Below are positions 1-9,735 of a stretch of 64,000 bases of DNA, one piece after another. The stretch is from an uncultured Thalassotalea sp. (lineage in GTDB: Bacteria; Pseudomonadota; Gammaproteobacteria; Enterobacterales; Alteromonadaceae), in the NCBI GenBank assembly GCA_947492575.1, contig CANLNK010000001.1:558001-622000 (forward strand), read 5' to 3'. The notes beneath the pieces are model-generated. The model had not been told where the DNA came from, ran no database searches, and was given only the letters and a program-made list of their open reading frames with translations. Numbering within the stretch: position 1 is the stretch's first letter; each line of letters begins with the position of its first letter. A program made the translations under genes and the position numbers.

Positions 1-357
1 GAAGTTACACGCTGGAATATGTTAAACCCAGAAGCAGAGCAAAAAACAGCTTACATCGGTCAAGTCATTACTAAGGACAAAGGTCCTGCGATTTCAGCAA
101 CTGACTATGTGAAGAATTACTCTGATCAAGTTCGTGCATTTATCGATACCGACTACCGTTGTTTAGGTACTGATGGTTTTGGTCGCTCAGATAGCCGTGC
201 AAACTTGCGTCGTCACTTTGAAGTAAACGCAGCATACATTGTTGTTGCTTCATTATTTGAATTAGCTAACCGTGGTGAAGTTGAGCGCAGTGTTGTTACC
301 GAAGCAATTAAACGCTTTGACATCGACACAGACAAACTTAACCCGCTATACGCATAA
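1..357 (+). CDS. aceE: Pyruvate dehydrogenase E1 component, C-terminal 118 residues (partial)
   Basis: The reading frame is open from the first base of the window, so the gene begins upstream; only the C-terminal 118 codons are visible. AceE is the thiamine-diphosphate E1 subunit of the pyruvate dehydrogenase complex, which decarboxylates pyruvate and passes the acetyl group to the lipoyl arms of AceF. The tail contains RWNMLNP, RCLGTDGFGRSDSR, LRRHFEV and ends in DKLNP-type sequence, closely matching the E. coli-type homodimeric AceE C terminus. It stops 21 bp before the aceF start, so aceE and aceF form one operon. The ATG at 19 is internal, not a start. Confidence 0.97.
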   Translation, partial: EVTRWNMLNPEAEQKTAYIGQVITKDKGPAISATDYVKNYSDQVRAFIDTDYRCLGTDGFGRSDSRANLRRHFEVNAAYIVVASLFELANRGEVERSVVTEAIKRFDIDTDKLNPLYA

Positions 358-378
358 TTGGTGCTAGGAGAATTTAAT

Positions 379-2067
379 ATGTCTGATATTCAAAAAATTC
401 TAGTCCCTGATGTTGGTGGCGATGAAGTTGAAATCATTGAAATTTGTGTCGCAGTTGGCGATAGCCTAGAAGCTGACGAAGGCATCGTTACTGTTGAAAC
501 TGACAAAGCATCGATGGATATTCCTGCGCCGATGGCTGGTGAATTAGTTTCTTTGTCGGTTAACGTTGGTGACAAAATTAAAGAAGGCGATGTTATTGGT
601 ACCCTTCGACAAGCTCTGGGTGAATCTATTGGTTCAGCTGAAACACCAGCAGAAGAGCCAAAAGCAGAAGCTTCAGCCCCTGCTGCGCAAGAAGCCGCTT
701 CTGCTCCAGTAAGTGAACCAGCTCCTACTCCTGCTCCTTCAGGTGGTAGTGAAATCATCGAAGTGACGGTACCTGACATTGGTGAAGACGGTGAAGTTGA
801 CGTCATCGAAGTGCTAGTTGCCGTGGGTGATGAAGTTCAAGAAGAAGACGGTCTTATTACGCTTGAAACCGATAAAGCGACGATGGATGTACCGTCGTCA
901 CATGCAGGTATCATCAAAGAAGTGCTAATCAACATTGGTGACAAAATTGGTACTGGTGGTGTGGTTGTTAAACTTGAAACTAATAGCGGTGCGCCAGCTG
1001 CTATTGAGCAACCTGTCCATCGACAAGCTCAGGATGAACCCTCACAAGCTAAGCCTGTCGAAGCTCAAAAACCAGCAGCAGCGCCAAAAGCAGCTCCTGT
1101 TCCTCATCATCCTCAAGCAGGTGATTTTAAGGCGATAGGTAAGATTTACACTTCACCTTCAATTCGTCGTTTAGCACGTGAGTTTGGCGTTGATTTAACG
1201 CTTGTTAAAGGTACTGGTCGCAAAGGTCGTATTTTAAAAGAAGACGTTCAGTCTTACGTTAAATATGAGCTTTCTCGTCCTAAAGCAAATGCAGGTAGCT
1301 CAGTAGGTGCAGGCGAAGGTGGATTGCAAGTTATCGCTCAACCAAAAGTAGATTTCAGCAAATTTGGTGAAGTTGAAGAAGTTGCATTAACGCGTATTCA
1401 GAAAATCTCTGGTCCAAACCTACATCGCAACTGGGTAACGATTCCACATGTTACACAATTCGATGAGGCTGATATCACCGAAGTTGAAGCATTCCGTAAA
1501 GAGCAAAATGTAATTTGTGAAAAGCAAAAAATGGGCTTCAAGATCACGCCGCTTGTCTTCATTATGAAAGCGGTAGCTAATGCGCTAGCAGCTTACCCAG
1601 TATTCAACTCAAGCCTGAGTGAAGACGGTGAACACTTGGTGATGAAGAAATACTTCCACATTGGTGTGGCGGTAGATACGCCAAATGGTCTAGTAGTACC
1701 AGTGGTTCGCGATGTAGACAAAAAAGGTATTTACGACTTATCTAAAGAACTTTTAGAAATTAGTGCAAAAGCGCGTGAAGGCAAGCTAAAAGCTGCTGAT
1801 ATGCAAGGAAGTTGTTTCACTATTTCAAGCTTAGGTGGTATTGGTGGTACTGCATTTACGCCAATTGTTAATGCCCCAGATGTTGCTATCTTAGGTGTGT
1901 CTAAATCAGAGATGAAGCCTAAGTGGAATGGTAAAGAGTTTGTTCCTCGCTTAATGTTGCCATTATCGCTTTCATACGACCACCGTGTTATTGACGGCGC
2001 TGTTGCAGCACGCTTTGCTGTACACCTTTCGTCAGTGATGACAGACATTCGTAAATTAGTATTGTAA
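379..2067 (+). CDS. aceF: Dihydrolipoamide acetyltransferase (PDH E2), two lipoyl domains
   Basis: E2 core of the pyruvate dehydrogenase complex, transferring acetyl groups from lipoamide to CoA. At 562 residues it holds, in order: lipoyl domain 1 (lipoyl lysine K43 in ETDKASMD), an Ala/Pro/Glu linker, lipoyl domain 2 (K166 in ETDKATMD), a second flexible linker, the peripheral subunit-binding domain (about 255-293, with [15 protein letters not shown]) and the catalytic domain ending in [10 protein letters not shown] (H535, D539). E. coli AceF carries three lipoyl domains, so this is a two-domain version. The ATG at 379 is preceded by AGGAG at 366-370; the longer frame from the TTG at 358 lacks such a site. 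Confidence 0.97.
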   Translation: MSDIQKILVPDVGGDEVEIIEICVAVGDSLEADEGIVTVETDKASMDIPAPMAGELVSLSVNVGDKIKEGDVIGTLRQALGESIGSAETPAEEPKAEASAPAAQEAASAPVSEPAPTPAPSGGSEIIEVTVPDIGEDGEVDVIEVLVAVGDEVQEEDGLITLETDKATMDVPSSHAGIIKEVLINIGDKIGTGGVVVKLETNSGAPAAIEQPVHRQAQDEPSQAKPVEAQKPAAAPKAAPVPHHPQAGDFKAIGKIYTSPSIRRLAREFGVDLTLVKGTGRKGRILKEDVQSYVKYELSRPKANAGSSVGAGEGGLQVIAQPKVDFSKFGEVEEVALTRIQKISGPNLHRNWVTIPHVTQFDEADITEVEAFRKEQNVICEKQKMGFKITPLVFIMKAVANALAAYPVFNSSLSEDGEHLVMKKYFHIGVAVDTPNGLVVPVVRDVDKKGIYDLSKELLEISAKAREGKLKAADMQGSCFTISSLGGIGGTAFTPIVNAPDVAILGVSKSEMKPKWNGKEFVPRLMLPLSLSYDHRVIDGAVAARFAVHLSSVMTDIRKLVL

Positions 2068-2073
2068 TAAAGA

Positions 2074-2102
2074 TGTTGAAAGCCAAATGTTGGCTTTCAA
2101 CA
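2074..2102. terminator. Perfect hairpin in the aceF-lpdA gap, no T-tract
   Basis: A 13-bp perfect stem (TGTTGAAAGCCAA and its complement) closes on a 3-nt loop just after the aceF stop. No run of T follows, so it is not a classical Rho-independent terminator. It may instead stabilise or process the aceEF message or give partial termination before lpdA. Confidence 0.6.
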
Positions 2103-2233
2103 ATTACAACAGAATACGATTAAAAGATAGCGAAGTGAGCTGATTTTCAGTACACTTCGCAGCAATAAAAATAGATTCAAATTAATGATGTATCAAGGGT
2201 TACATTATTAGCAACTAGTAATTTGAGGTTAGC

Positions 2234-3664
2234 ATGAGCAACGAAATTAAAACTCAGGTAGTCGTTTTAGGTTCCGGCCCTGGTGGTTACTCTGCAGCAT
2301 TTCGTGCAGCAGATTTAGGTTTAGACGTCGTATTAATTGAAAAGCACAGCACATTGGGCGGTGTTTGTTTGAACGTGGGTTGTATCCCATCTAAAGCGTT
2401 ATTACACGTTGCTAAGGTTTTAGATGATGCTAAAGACATGGCGTCTCATGGTGTAACATTTGGTGCACCAGAAATTGATTTAGATAAAATCCGCCAATGG
2501 AAAGATAAAGACGTTGTTGGCAAGCTTACGCAAGGTATCGCTGGTATGGCGAAAATGCGTAAAGTAAAAGTTGTTGAAGGTTTTGGTAAATTCACTTCTG
2601 ATAAAACAATTGAAGTTGAAGGTGCTGACGGTAACACCACAGTAACGTTCGACAACGCAATTATTGCTTGTGGTTCATCAGTTGTTAACCTTCCATTTAT
2701 CCCTGAAGATGACCGTATCATCGACTCTACTGGCGCACTTGAACTTAAAGACGTACCTGGCGAAATGCTTGTTCTTGGTGGTGGTATCATCGGCCTTGAA
2801 ATGGGTACTGTATACAGCTCTCTTGGCGCTAAAGTGTCAGTGGTTGAATTTGCTGACCAATTAGTACCTGCTGCAGATGCTGACGTTGTTAAGATTTACA
2901 CTAAGCATAACAAACCACGTTTTGAATCAATTATGCTTTCAACGAAAGTTGTTGCTGTTGATGCTAAAGATGACGGTCTATACGTAACTTTCGAAGGTAA
3001 GAATGCGCCAGAAGGCCAAGTTCGTTACGACAAGATCTTAGTTGCTGTTGGCCGTAAGCCAAATGGTCACTTAATCGCTGCTGATAAAGCAGGCGTTAAT
3101 GTTGACGAGCGCGGTTTTATCAACGTAACTAACGAATTACGCACTAACGTTCCACACATCTTCGCAATTGGTGATGTTGTTGGTCAGCCAATGCTTGCTC
3201 ATAAAGCTGTACATGAAGCACACGTTGCTGCTGAAGTTATTGCGGGTAAGAAGCATGTATTTGAACCTCGTTGTATCCCTTCAATTGCTTACACTGATCC
3301 TGAGATTGCATGGGTTGGTGTTACTGAGCGTGAAGCGAAAGAGCAAGGTTTAAATGTTGAAGTTGCTAATTTCCCTTGGTCAGCATCTGGTCGTGCGATC
3401 GCATCGGCACGCACTGAAGGTAAGACTAAGTTGATCTTCGAAAAAGAATCAGGCCGTGTATTAGGTGGTGCGATTGTTGGTATTAACGCTGGTGAAATGT
3501 TAGGTGAAATTGGCCTAGCGGTTGAAATGGGCGCTGACGCAGAAGATGTTGGTTTAACAATTCATGCTCACCCTACGTTAAATGAATCAATCGGTTTAGC
3601 TGCTGAAGTATTTGAAGGTTCAATTACTGATCTACCAAATGCAAAAGCAGTAAAGAAGAAATAA
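2234..3664 (+). CDS. lpdA: Dihydrolipoamide dehydrogenase (E3)
   Basis: FAD-dependent disulfide oxidoreductase that reoxidises dihydrolipoamide of pyruvate and 2-oxoglutarate dehydrogenases with NAD+. The 476-residue protein has an N-terminal FAD-binding GSGPGGYSAA, the redox pair C45/C50 in GGVCLNVGCIPSKALL, a second nucleotide-binding GGGIIGLEMG, and a C-terminal dimerisation domain with the catalytic HPTLNES (H446, E451). Length and motifs are typical of E. coli-type Lpd. The ATG follows a weak GAGGT. It lies 166 bp after aceF, so it is probably both read from the upstream operon and able to have its own promoter, as in other gammaproteobacteria (inference). A strong terminator follows. 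Confidence 0.97.
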   Translation: MSNEIKTQVVVLGSGPGGYSAAFRAADLGLDVVLIEKHSTLGGVCLNVGCIPSKALLHVAKVLDDAKDMASHGVTFGAPEIDLDKIRQWKDKDVVGKLTQGIAGMAKMRKVKVVEGFGKFTSDKTIEVEGADGNTTVTFDNAIIACGSSVVNLPFIPEDDRIIDSTGALELKDVPGEMLVLGGGIIGLEMGTVYSSLGAKVSVVEFADQLVPAADADVVKIYTKHNKPRFESIMLSTKVVAVDAKDDGLYVTFEGKNAPEGQVRYDKILVAVGRKPNGHLIAADKAGVNVDERGFINVTNELRTNVPHIFAIGDVVGQPMLAHKAVHEAHVAAEVIAGKKHVFEPRCIPSIAYTDPEIAWVGVTEREAKEQGLNVEVANFPWSASGRAIASARTEGKTKLIFEKESGRVLGGAIVGINAGEMLGEIGLAVEMGADAEDVGLTIHAHPTLNESIGLAAEVFEGSITDLPNAKAVKKK

Positions 3665-3700
3665 GTAAATAATTATTTACAAAACATAATCTCTTAATGA

Positions 3701-3728
3701 AAAACCAGCGCTCGTCGCTGGTTTTTTT
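3701..3728 (+). terminator. Rho-independent terminator after lpdA
   Basis: AAAACCAGCG, loop CTCGT, CGCTGGTTTT, then further T residues. It lies 37 bp after the lpdA stop and ends the pyruvate dehydrogenase operon. Confidence 0.9.
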
Positions 3729-3946
3729 GTCTCAAATTTTTATAGATCTATTCTGTAACCTGCCTCGTAGTACAAATTGTATACACTTAGCGCATAAAAA
3801 ACGCTGACCGTCTGGTTAGTAGGAAGTTATTGTGCTATTAATATTTTGTTACACGCGTAAGCTGAGTTCGTAATTTATTACTACTCTCACTTGTGTACGA
3901 ATAAAAATAATTATTTTAAAAGAAAAATAAATCCAGGGATAATACA

Positions 3947-6900
3947 GTGAAAGACCTCAATCTACTATCAAAGAGCATTAAAACTGCTCTACTTGCTGGT
4001 GTGGTCGGCAGTGCAAGTATGCAGCTTTATGCTGCGGAAGCAGAGGCCGCTGCAGCAGTAGCAAATCAAAACGCACAAGCGTCAACAGACGCAACTAGCT
4101 TACTAGAAGAAGACGAAGAAGCTGAGCGCATTGTCGTTACCGGCTCTCGTATTCGTCGTGCAGAATTCTCTAACGCATCTCCAATCCAGGTTATTAGCGG
4201 TGATTTATCGCGTGAAATGGGCTTGTTTAGTGCGGGCGAAATGCTTCAAACAACAAACCAAGCTTCTGGTTTGCAAATCGATAACACTTTTGGTGGTTTC
4301 GTTTTAGATAACGGCCCAGGTGCTGCGACTATCGGTTTCCGTGGTTTAGGTGCTGAACGAACGTTAGTACTTATCAACGGTCGTCGTATGGCGCCAGCAG
4401 GTGTTGGTGGCGCGCCAACTTCTCCTGACTTGAACCTAATTCCAGGTGTAATGATCAACCGTGTTGAGAACTTGCTTGATGGTGCATCAACTGTATATGG
4501 TTCTGACGCTGTAGCAGGTGTAGCTAACATCATGCTGAAAAAAGATGTTGAAGGTTTCGAGTTTGAAGGCTCTTACCGTCAGCCAAAAGGCGATGGTGGT
4601 GAGGAAACTGTACTATCAGCAATGTATGGTAAAACATTCGACAATGGCTTCATTACAATTGGTGCTGAGTTCAATGAAACAAAAGCACAGTCTTATGCTC
4701 AAAACCCGTTTGCTAAAGGTTGTGAAGAGCGCATTTGGGAAGCTGAAGATGGGCGTATCATAAAACGTTATAGTGGTATTGGTCCTACTGCAAATGGTGA
4801 AGACTCTTGTGATATCTTCCCATTAACAAACCGTATTCAAGTGCCAATTTTTTGGGGAAGTTTATACAACACACCTGGCTTTTCTAACACAGGTATTCCT
4901 AATTTCTCAGAATCTTCAGTACCGGCTAACTGGGAAGGTTTCTTCCCTAATTGGATAGGGGCTGACTTTAACGGTGACGGTATCATTGATACTGCTGGTG
5001 AAGATGGCGTAATCATTGATGGAAATGGCGACGGTATTCGCGATTTTGACTTCCAAGACCCGTTCTACGCATTCCAACAGTCTGATTACTATAAGAGCGG
5101 TGATTACCGTAGCAAGAACAAACGTATTTCCGTGATGCTAAACGGTGAGTACACCTTAGACGACGAAGACGATACAACGTTCTACTACGAAGGTTTGTAT
5201 GCAAAACGTGATTCGCCAATTTTCAGTCCAGGCGCTCAGCTATTCGAATGGGTACCTTCAACTAACCCATACAACCCTTGTGGTACAAATGGTATCGACT
5301 GTACAGCACCGCTAGGATTTGGTGACTTCGGTCCACAAGACGTGCGTCCAATTATCAATATTCGCGGTGACCGTGATAACTTTGATATTGAAGTAGAGCA
5401 ATATCGTGCTGTAGCTGGTGTTACCGGTAACCTATCAGCGCTAGAAGATTTAGGCCTAAACAATTGGTATTATGATTTTTACGTTTCATACAGTGAATCA
5501 AGCGGTACCGATTCAAGATTTGGCTTAAGCGAAGAACGTTTACTTAATTCATTAAATACGTCAGTGCTTAATGAAGATGGTTCAATTACTTGTGGCGACG
5601 GTAGTGATGGCTGTGTACCGGTAAACTTATTTGGTGACAACATCTTCCAAGAAGGTGGTGGTACGCTTACGCAAGCAGAATCAGACTACTTAATGCTTGA
5701 ACGTTACATGGAAACTGAAGTATCGCAATTAGTGGTCAATGGTTTCGTCGGTGGTGATATTTATACACTTCCTTGGAATGACAACGTTGTGTCAGGTATT
5801 TTAGGTTTTGAATTCCGTCGCGATGAAATTAAGTCTAATCCAAATGATGTGGCTGCTGATGGCCTACTATGGGGTTACTTCTCAGATCAAGGTGCAAATG
5901 GTTCTCGTAACTTAAAAGAAATCTTCACTGAAATTGAAATGCCGTTAGTCACTGGCAAGCCATTAGTGGAAGAATTCACCTTTACAGCATCAGGTCGTTG
6001 GTCAGATGAAAGCTTCTATGACCCAGCGACAACATACAGCTTGAAGGCGGTTTACCGTCCAGTAGAATGGTTAACATTACGTGGTACGAAAGGTACGTCA
6101 TACCGCGCACCTAACTTACGTGAGCGTTTCCTAGCGGGTACAAGTGGTTTCCAAACAGTATCGGATCCTTGTGTAGTACCTGCTGACGCGCGCGTACCTA
6201 ACCCTGATGATCTGACTGCGGCACCTACTTATGATCCAAATGCAGATTCGCGTGACGCACAAACTTTGGCGGCATGTTCTGCAGCTGGCCTAGATCCAAC
6301 ATCGCTTGGTCTAGGTGAGACAAATACAGATCAAGACTTCCCAACTAACTACAGTTCTGAAGTGATTACCGGTGGTTCATTAGAGGTATCAGAAGAGAAG
6401 TCATTGGCGAAAACATTTGGTTTTGTTTGGGAACAGCCGTTTAGTGAAGACTTCGAACTAACTGTGTCATTAACGCGTTTTGATATCGAAGTTCGTAACT
6501 CAATCTCTGAACCTCAATATTTCTATAGTATCGGTCAATGTTACTCGGCTGACGGCAACAAGGCATTCTGTGACCGTATCCAACGTGATGAAAACGACCG
6601 TATTAACTTGGTCGACCAAAGCTTTATCAATATCGGCTTAATTACCTCTAAAGGTATCGACTACAACGTATACTACGAACAGGACTTCTTGATTGCTGAC
6701 GAGGCGTTACAAGTTACTTTAGACTTACAAGCTACTCGTCAAACAGAATCACTGTTTGATGTACTAGGTACGGTAGATGACAATGCTGGTGAACCAGAGT
6801 ACCCAGAGTGGCGTGCGACAGCTCGTCTTCAATTAAGCTACATGGATTATCGCTTAAACTGGGAAACTCGCTTTATCGGTGAAGGCCGTGAAGATTGGTT

Positions 6901-7204
6901 AGACGATCCTGTAGATGGTGCGTTCCTAGAAAATACCGATGGATGTACAGGCTTAACGACAGTTAATGGTGACCCTCTGAAATGTCGTGAAGTAGCATTC
7001 ACTGAAGATTACACTATCCACAATGTGTCATTCTCATGGGATGCTGATGATTTCAGAATCACAGCGGGTGTGCGTAACGTATTTAACGAAGCGCCGCCGA
7101 AAGTAGATCCAAATGGCTCATTCTCTAACACTAACATTCCGTTAGGTGTAGGTTATGACACAAATGGTCGTACGCCGTTCATCGCTTTTTCAGCGCAATT
7201 TTAA
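3947..7204 (+). CDS. TonB-dependent outer-membrane receptor (large, Oar/SRIRR type)
   Basis: Outer-membrane importer energised by TonB-ExbBD. GTG start at 3947 with AGGGA at 3935-3939. The 1085-residue product has a signal peptide (about 1-30), a short acidic stretch leading into a TonB-box-like ERIVVTGSRIRR, a plug domain (about 60-190, with the ERTLVLINGRRM and YGSDAVAGVANI signatures) and a long beta-barrel ending in aromatic Phe (FIAFSAQF). Several inserts are Asp/Gly rich, for example around residues 345-375 where NGDG-like runs resemble calcium-binding loops. The gene downstream is a secreted peptidase; such pairs are commonly read as peptide uptake systems, but the substrate is not shown by the sequence. 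Confidence 0.92.
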   Translation: MKDLNLLSKSIKTALLAGVVGSASMQLYAAEAEAAAAVANQNAQASTDATSLLEEDEEAERIVVTGSRIRRAEFSNASPIQVISGDLSREMGLFSAGEMLQTTNQASGLQIDNTFGGFVLDNGPGAATIGFRGLGAERTLVLINGRRMAPAGVGGAPTSPDLNLIPGVMINRVENLLDGASTVYGSDAVAGVANIMLKKDVEGFEFEGSYRQPKGDGGEETVLSAMYGKTFDNGFITIGAEFNETKAQSYAQNPFAKGCEERIWEAEDGRIIKRYSGIGPTANGEDSCDIFPLTNRIQVPIFWGSLYNTPGFSNTGIPNFSESSVPANWEGFFPNWIGADFNGDGIIDTAGEDGVIIDGNGDGIRDFDFQDPFYAFQQSDYYKSGDYRSKNKRISVMLNGEYTLDDEDDTTFYYEGLYAKRDSPIFSPGAQLFEWVPSTNPYNPCGTNGIDCTAPLGFGDFGPQDVRPIINIRGDRDNFDIEVEQYRAVAGVTGNLSALEDLGLNNWYYDFYVSYSESSGTDSRFGLSEERLLNSLNTSVLNEDGSITCGDGSDGCVPVNLFGDNIFQEGGGTLTQAESDYLMLERYMETEVSQLVVNGFVGGDIYTLPWNDNVVSGILGFEFRRDEIKSNPNDVAADGLLWGYFSDQGANGSRNLKEIFTEIEMPLVTGKPLVEEFTFTASGRWSDESFYDPATTYSLKAVYRPVEWLTLRGTKGTSYRAPNLRERFLAGTSGFQTVSDPCVVPADARVPNPDDLTAAPTYDPNADSRDAQTLAACSAAGLDPTSLGLGETNTDQDFPTNYSSEVITGGSLEVSEEKSLAKTFGFVWEQPFSEDFELTVSLTRFDIEVRNSISEPQYFYSIGQCYSADGNKAFCDRIQRDENDRINLVDQSFINIGLITSKGIDYNVYYEQDFLIADEALQVTLDLQATRQTESLFDVLGTVDDNAGEPEYPEWRATARLQLSYMDYRLNWETRFIGEGREDWLDDPVDGAFLENTDGCTGLTTVNGDPLKCREVAFTEDYTIHNVSFSWDADDFRITAGVRNVFNEAPPKVDPNGSFSNTNIPLGVGYDTNGRTPFIAFSAQF

Positions 7205-7224
7205 TTAGCTGAATGCGTTTAACA

Positions 7225-7248
7225 AAATGGCCTCTTATGAGGCCATTT
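7225..7248 (+). terminator. Strong hairpin between the TonB receptor and the S9 peptidase
   Basis: AAATGGCCTC, loop TTAT, GAGGCCATTT: a perfect 10-bp stem followed only by TATATATTTTC. It sits 20 bp after the receptor stop and 30 bp before the peptidase ATG. It would act as a partial terminator that lowers peptidase expression relative to the receptor. Confidence 0.7.
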
Positions 7249-7278
7249 ATATATTTTCAAGGGAAAAAGAAGCAGATT

Positions 7279-9180
7279 ATGAAAAAGATTTTTCATTTAA
7301 TGTTAACTGCCGCTCTTTTATGTGGCGCATCAACTCAGGTCAAGGCAACTTCAGCAGAAGAAGCGGTTGAGGCATTTTCTATATTGCCTATGATTCGCAG
7401 CGTGTCGGTTTCACCTGATGGAAAACAGCTTGCAATTGTAAGAGCAAGTTCCAAAAATGGCGATTACTACATTGAGATAAGGCAAACAAAAGATTTATCA
7501 AAAGAACCAGTAAAGCTGGGCGCAAGTAAAATGTTGGTGTCGAGTGTTAGCTGGTTAAACAACGAGAAAATTGCCGTTTCGTTTAGACAAATCTTAAGAG
7601 ACGGCGCTAGTAGTTTCTGGGTTAACCAATTTGCTATTACCGACGCGGATGGCAAAGGTAAGTGGTTAGTCCCTTTCCAGAGCAAAAAAAATATCCGTGA
7701 TTACAACATCATTGATCTGTTGCCAAATAGTAATGATGAAGTATTGGTCGAAGTGGATATCAATAACAACTATATTCCAGATGTTGTTCGAATGAATATC
7801 AAATCTGGTCGTACTAAAACAGTTTTACGTGGTAATAATAAGCGCAGTGGTGGCTTTGCAGCTGACGCTGACGGCGAAGTACGAACAGCAACAGGTTGGA
7901 ATGCGTCTGAGGCAAGCATTGATTTATTCGCAAGGAAGAAAGGAGATGAAAACTGGCAATTAGTATTTCAGAATTCTCCAAAAGACAGAGACAGCTTTAG
8001 TATCCTAGGGTTTAACGATGAAAATCCAAATGAACTTTGGGTTAATGCGAACAGAGGTGAAAATACCAATGGTATTTACTTATATAACTTAGAGACTAAG
8101 CAATACTCGGAACGATTATTTGGTTTGGAAAGCGTAGATGTTGAAGGAGTAATGTTTGACCGTTTCGGTAAAAGTCTAGGTTTTACTTATATAACTAAAC
8201 AGCCAAAACGTTACTTCTTAGACCCAGAAATGAAATCGCTCTATGAAGGGCTTGAAGATTCATTCAAAGGTGAATTTGTTGCGCTTTCAAGCTACTCGGA
8301 TGACTTAAAGCAAATTGTTATACGTACAAGTTCGGCAAAAAATCCTGGCACTTATTACTTATTAAGCGACAAACAAAAACTTAATAAAATTGGTGATGTC
8401 TCGCCACAGTTAAAGCCAGAAATGCTGTCGAATGTAAAATATATCTCTTACAACACACGTGATGGTTTAAAGCAAAAAGCGTACGTTACAATTCCTTCAA
8501 GCGGAAAAGCTCCTTACCCTACTGTGGTAATGCCGCATGGTGGTCCATGGGCACGAGATGTGAATATTTATGATCCATGGACTCAATTACTTGCAAGTCA
8601 GGGCTACATGGTCATTCAACCTCAATTTAGAGGCTCTGAAGGGTATGGAATGAAGCATTGGAAGGCCGGCGACAAGGAGTGGGGGCTTAAGATGCAAGAT
8701 GATATGGACGACTCTGCTTTGCATCTTGTTAATAAAGGTCTCGCAGATAAAAACAAATTGGGCATGTTTGGTTGGAGTTACGGCGGTTATTCTGCCTTTG
8801 TGGCATCACTTCGTGACGACAATATTTACAAATGTTCAGTTGCTGGCGCAGGTGTAAGTAACTTAGACCGTATTAACTCAACCTTGAATGAAAATCGCTT
8901 TTTACGTGAATTACAACGTCCGACGATTGAAGGTATTTCGCCGGTAAATCATGTAGATAAGGTTAACATTCCAATTCTAGTTGTACATGGCGATATCGAT
9001 ATTCGCGTACCTGTTAAGCACAGTCGAGAGTTCGTAGCGCAACTTGAAAAGCTAAACAAAGATCATAAATATATTGAATTAGTAGACGCTGACCACTTCT
9101 CGGATACGCTCTTTTATGATCATAAAACAGAGTTTTATTCTGCGATGTTAGACTTCTTTGAGAAGAAGTGTCAGTTCTAG
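7279..9180 (+). CDS. Secreted prolyl-oligopeptidase-family serine peptidase (S9)
   Basis: Exported peptidase of clan SC, family S9. The ATG at 7279 gives MKKIFHLMLTAALLCGAST, a normal signal peptide cut near residue 22; the longer frame from 7213 runs through the intergenic hairpin and is rejected. Product 633 residues: an N-terminal seven-bladed beta-propeller region (about 30-390) and a C-terminal alpha/beta hydrolase with the triad S500 (GWSYGGY), D574 (HGDIDIRVP) and H606 (DADHF). These enzymes cut short peptides, often after proline or as acyl-aminoacyl peptidases; the exact specificity is not readable. It follows a TonB receptor, suggesting processing of imported peptides in the periplasm (inference). 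Confidence 0.92.
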   Translation: MKKIFHLMLTAALLCGASTQVKATSAEEAVEAFSILPMIRSVSVSPDGKQLAIVRASSKNGDYYIEIRQTKDLSKEPVKLGASKMLVSSVSWLNNEKIAVSFRQILRDGASSFWVNQFAITDADGKGKWLVPFQSKKNIRDYNIIDLLPNSNDEVLVEVDINNNYIPDVVRMNIKSGRTKTVLRGNNKRSGGFAADADGEVRTATGWNASEASIDLFARKKGDENWQLVFQNSPKDRDSFSILGFNDENPNELWVNANRGENTNGIYLYNLETKQYSERLFGLESVDVEGVMFDRFGKSLGFTYITKQPKRYFLDPEMKSLYEGLEDSFKGEFVALSSYSDDLKQIVIRTSSAKNPGTYYLLSDKQKLNKIGDVSPQLKPEMLSNVKYISYNTRDGLKQKAYVTIPSSGKAPYPTVVMPHGGPWARDVNIYDPWTQLLASQGYMVIQPQFRGSEGYGMKHWKAGDKEWGLKMQDDMDDSALHLVNKGLADKNKLGMFGWSYGGYSAFVASLRDDNIYKCSVAGAGVSNLDRINSTLNENRFLRELQRPTIEGISPVNHVDKVNIPILVVHGDIDIRVPVKHSREFVAQLEKLNKDHKYIELVDADHFSDTLFYDHKTEFYSAMLDFFEKKCQF

Positions 9181-9200
9181 TATTAGAGCTTTTATGATTA

Positions 9201-9228
9201 AAAACCAGCACACGTTGCTGGTTTTTTT
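9201..9228 (+). terminator. Rho-independent terminator after the S9 peptidase
   Basis: AAACCAGCA, loop CACGT, TGCTGGTTT followed by T residues, 20 bp after the peptidase stop. Its sequence is very like the lpdA terminator, using the same ACCAGC stem. Confidence 0.9.
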
Positions 9229-9276
9229 ATGGCTAAATGCTGCTACGCTTAGGTTAAGCATAACAAGGAAACTCTT

Positions 9277-9618
9277 ATGAAAAATCGAGTGTTAATTATT
9301 TTATTTCAATTTACTTTAATTACAGCGTGTTCTGTATGCGCTCAGCAAACCGAAAACCGCTTTATGCGAGACTTTGACCACAATGTTCAATTTAGTATTG
9401 AAAATATTGATGAAAAGACTCATAGGCTAATTGTCACTCGACAAGGAAGAGCTAGCTTCGAGGTAATGAATGTGTTTGCGACGCGTAAAGCGCGCCAAGT
9501 TTGCGGCAAGCTAGGCTTCAGTATCAAGTATGTTGAAGGCGTAGAGTTATTTGATGATAAGCGTGCAAAGCCTAACTATATCTTTCCATCACTAAGTGTA
9601 GAAATTAAATGCCCTTAG
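9277..9618 (+). CDS. Small exported protein, possible lipoprotein, unknown function
   Basis: 113 residues, ATG at 9277 with AAGGAA at 9265-9270. The N terminus (MKNRVLIILFQFTLITACS) is a signal peptide; ITAC fits a lipobox, though the same region could be cut by signal peptidase I after CAQ. The mature part contains two further Cys residues (VCGKLGF and the penultimate CP) that could pair. I do not recognise the family. It stands alone between two terminators and is convergent with the aconitase gene. Confidence 0.7.
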   Translation: MKNRVLIILFQFTLITACSVCAQQTENRFMRDFDHNVQFSIENIDEKTHRLIVTRQGRASFEVMNVFATRKARQVCGKLGFSIKYVEGVELFDDKRAKPNYIFPSLSVEIKCP

Positions 9619-9685
9619 TATCTGGTAGAGTAAAGTTTATAGGCATTGCTTAAGCTGCTATGCTCGCGTTGAAAATGCATATGAA

Positions 9686-9709
9686 AAAGGCTACCAATTG
9701 GTAGCCTTT
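9686..9709. terminator. Bidirectional terminator between convergent genes
   Basis: AAAGGCTACCAATTGGTAGCCTTT is a complete 24-bp palindrome. It lies between the small exported gene (plus strand) and the long aconitase gene (minus strand), with an A-run on one side and T-rich sequence on the other, and can stop transcription from both. Confidence 0.8.
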
Positions 9710-9735
9710 CTTATTTGAATGAATTCGCTAAATAA

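Noticed and set aside
390-806. Antisense open frames over aceF and other genes
   Set aside because: They mirror the codon pattern of strong genes on the opposite strand and have no starts or features of their own.
7213-7278. Upstream start of the S9 peptidase
   Set aside because: The extension reads through the intergenic hairpin and hides the signal peptide.
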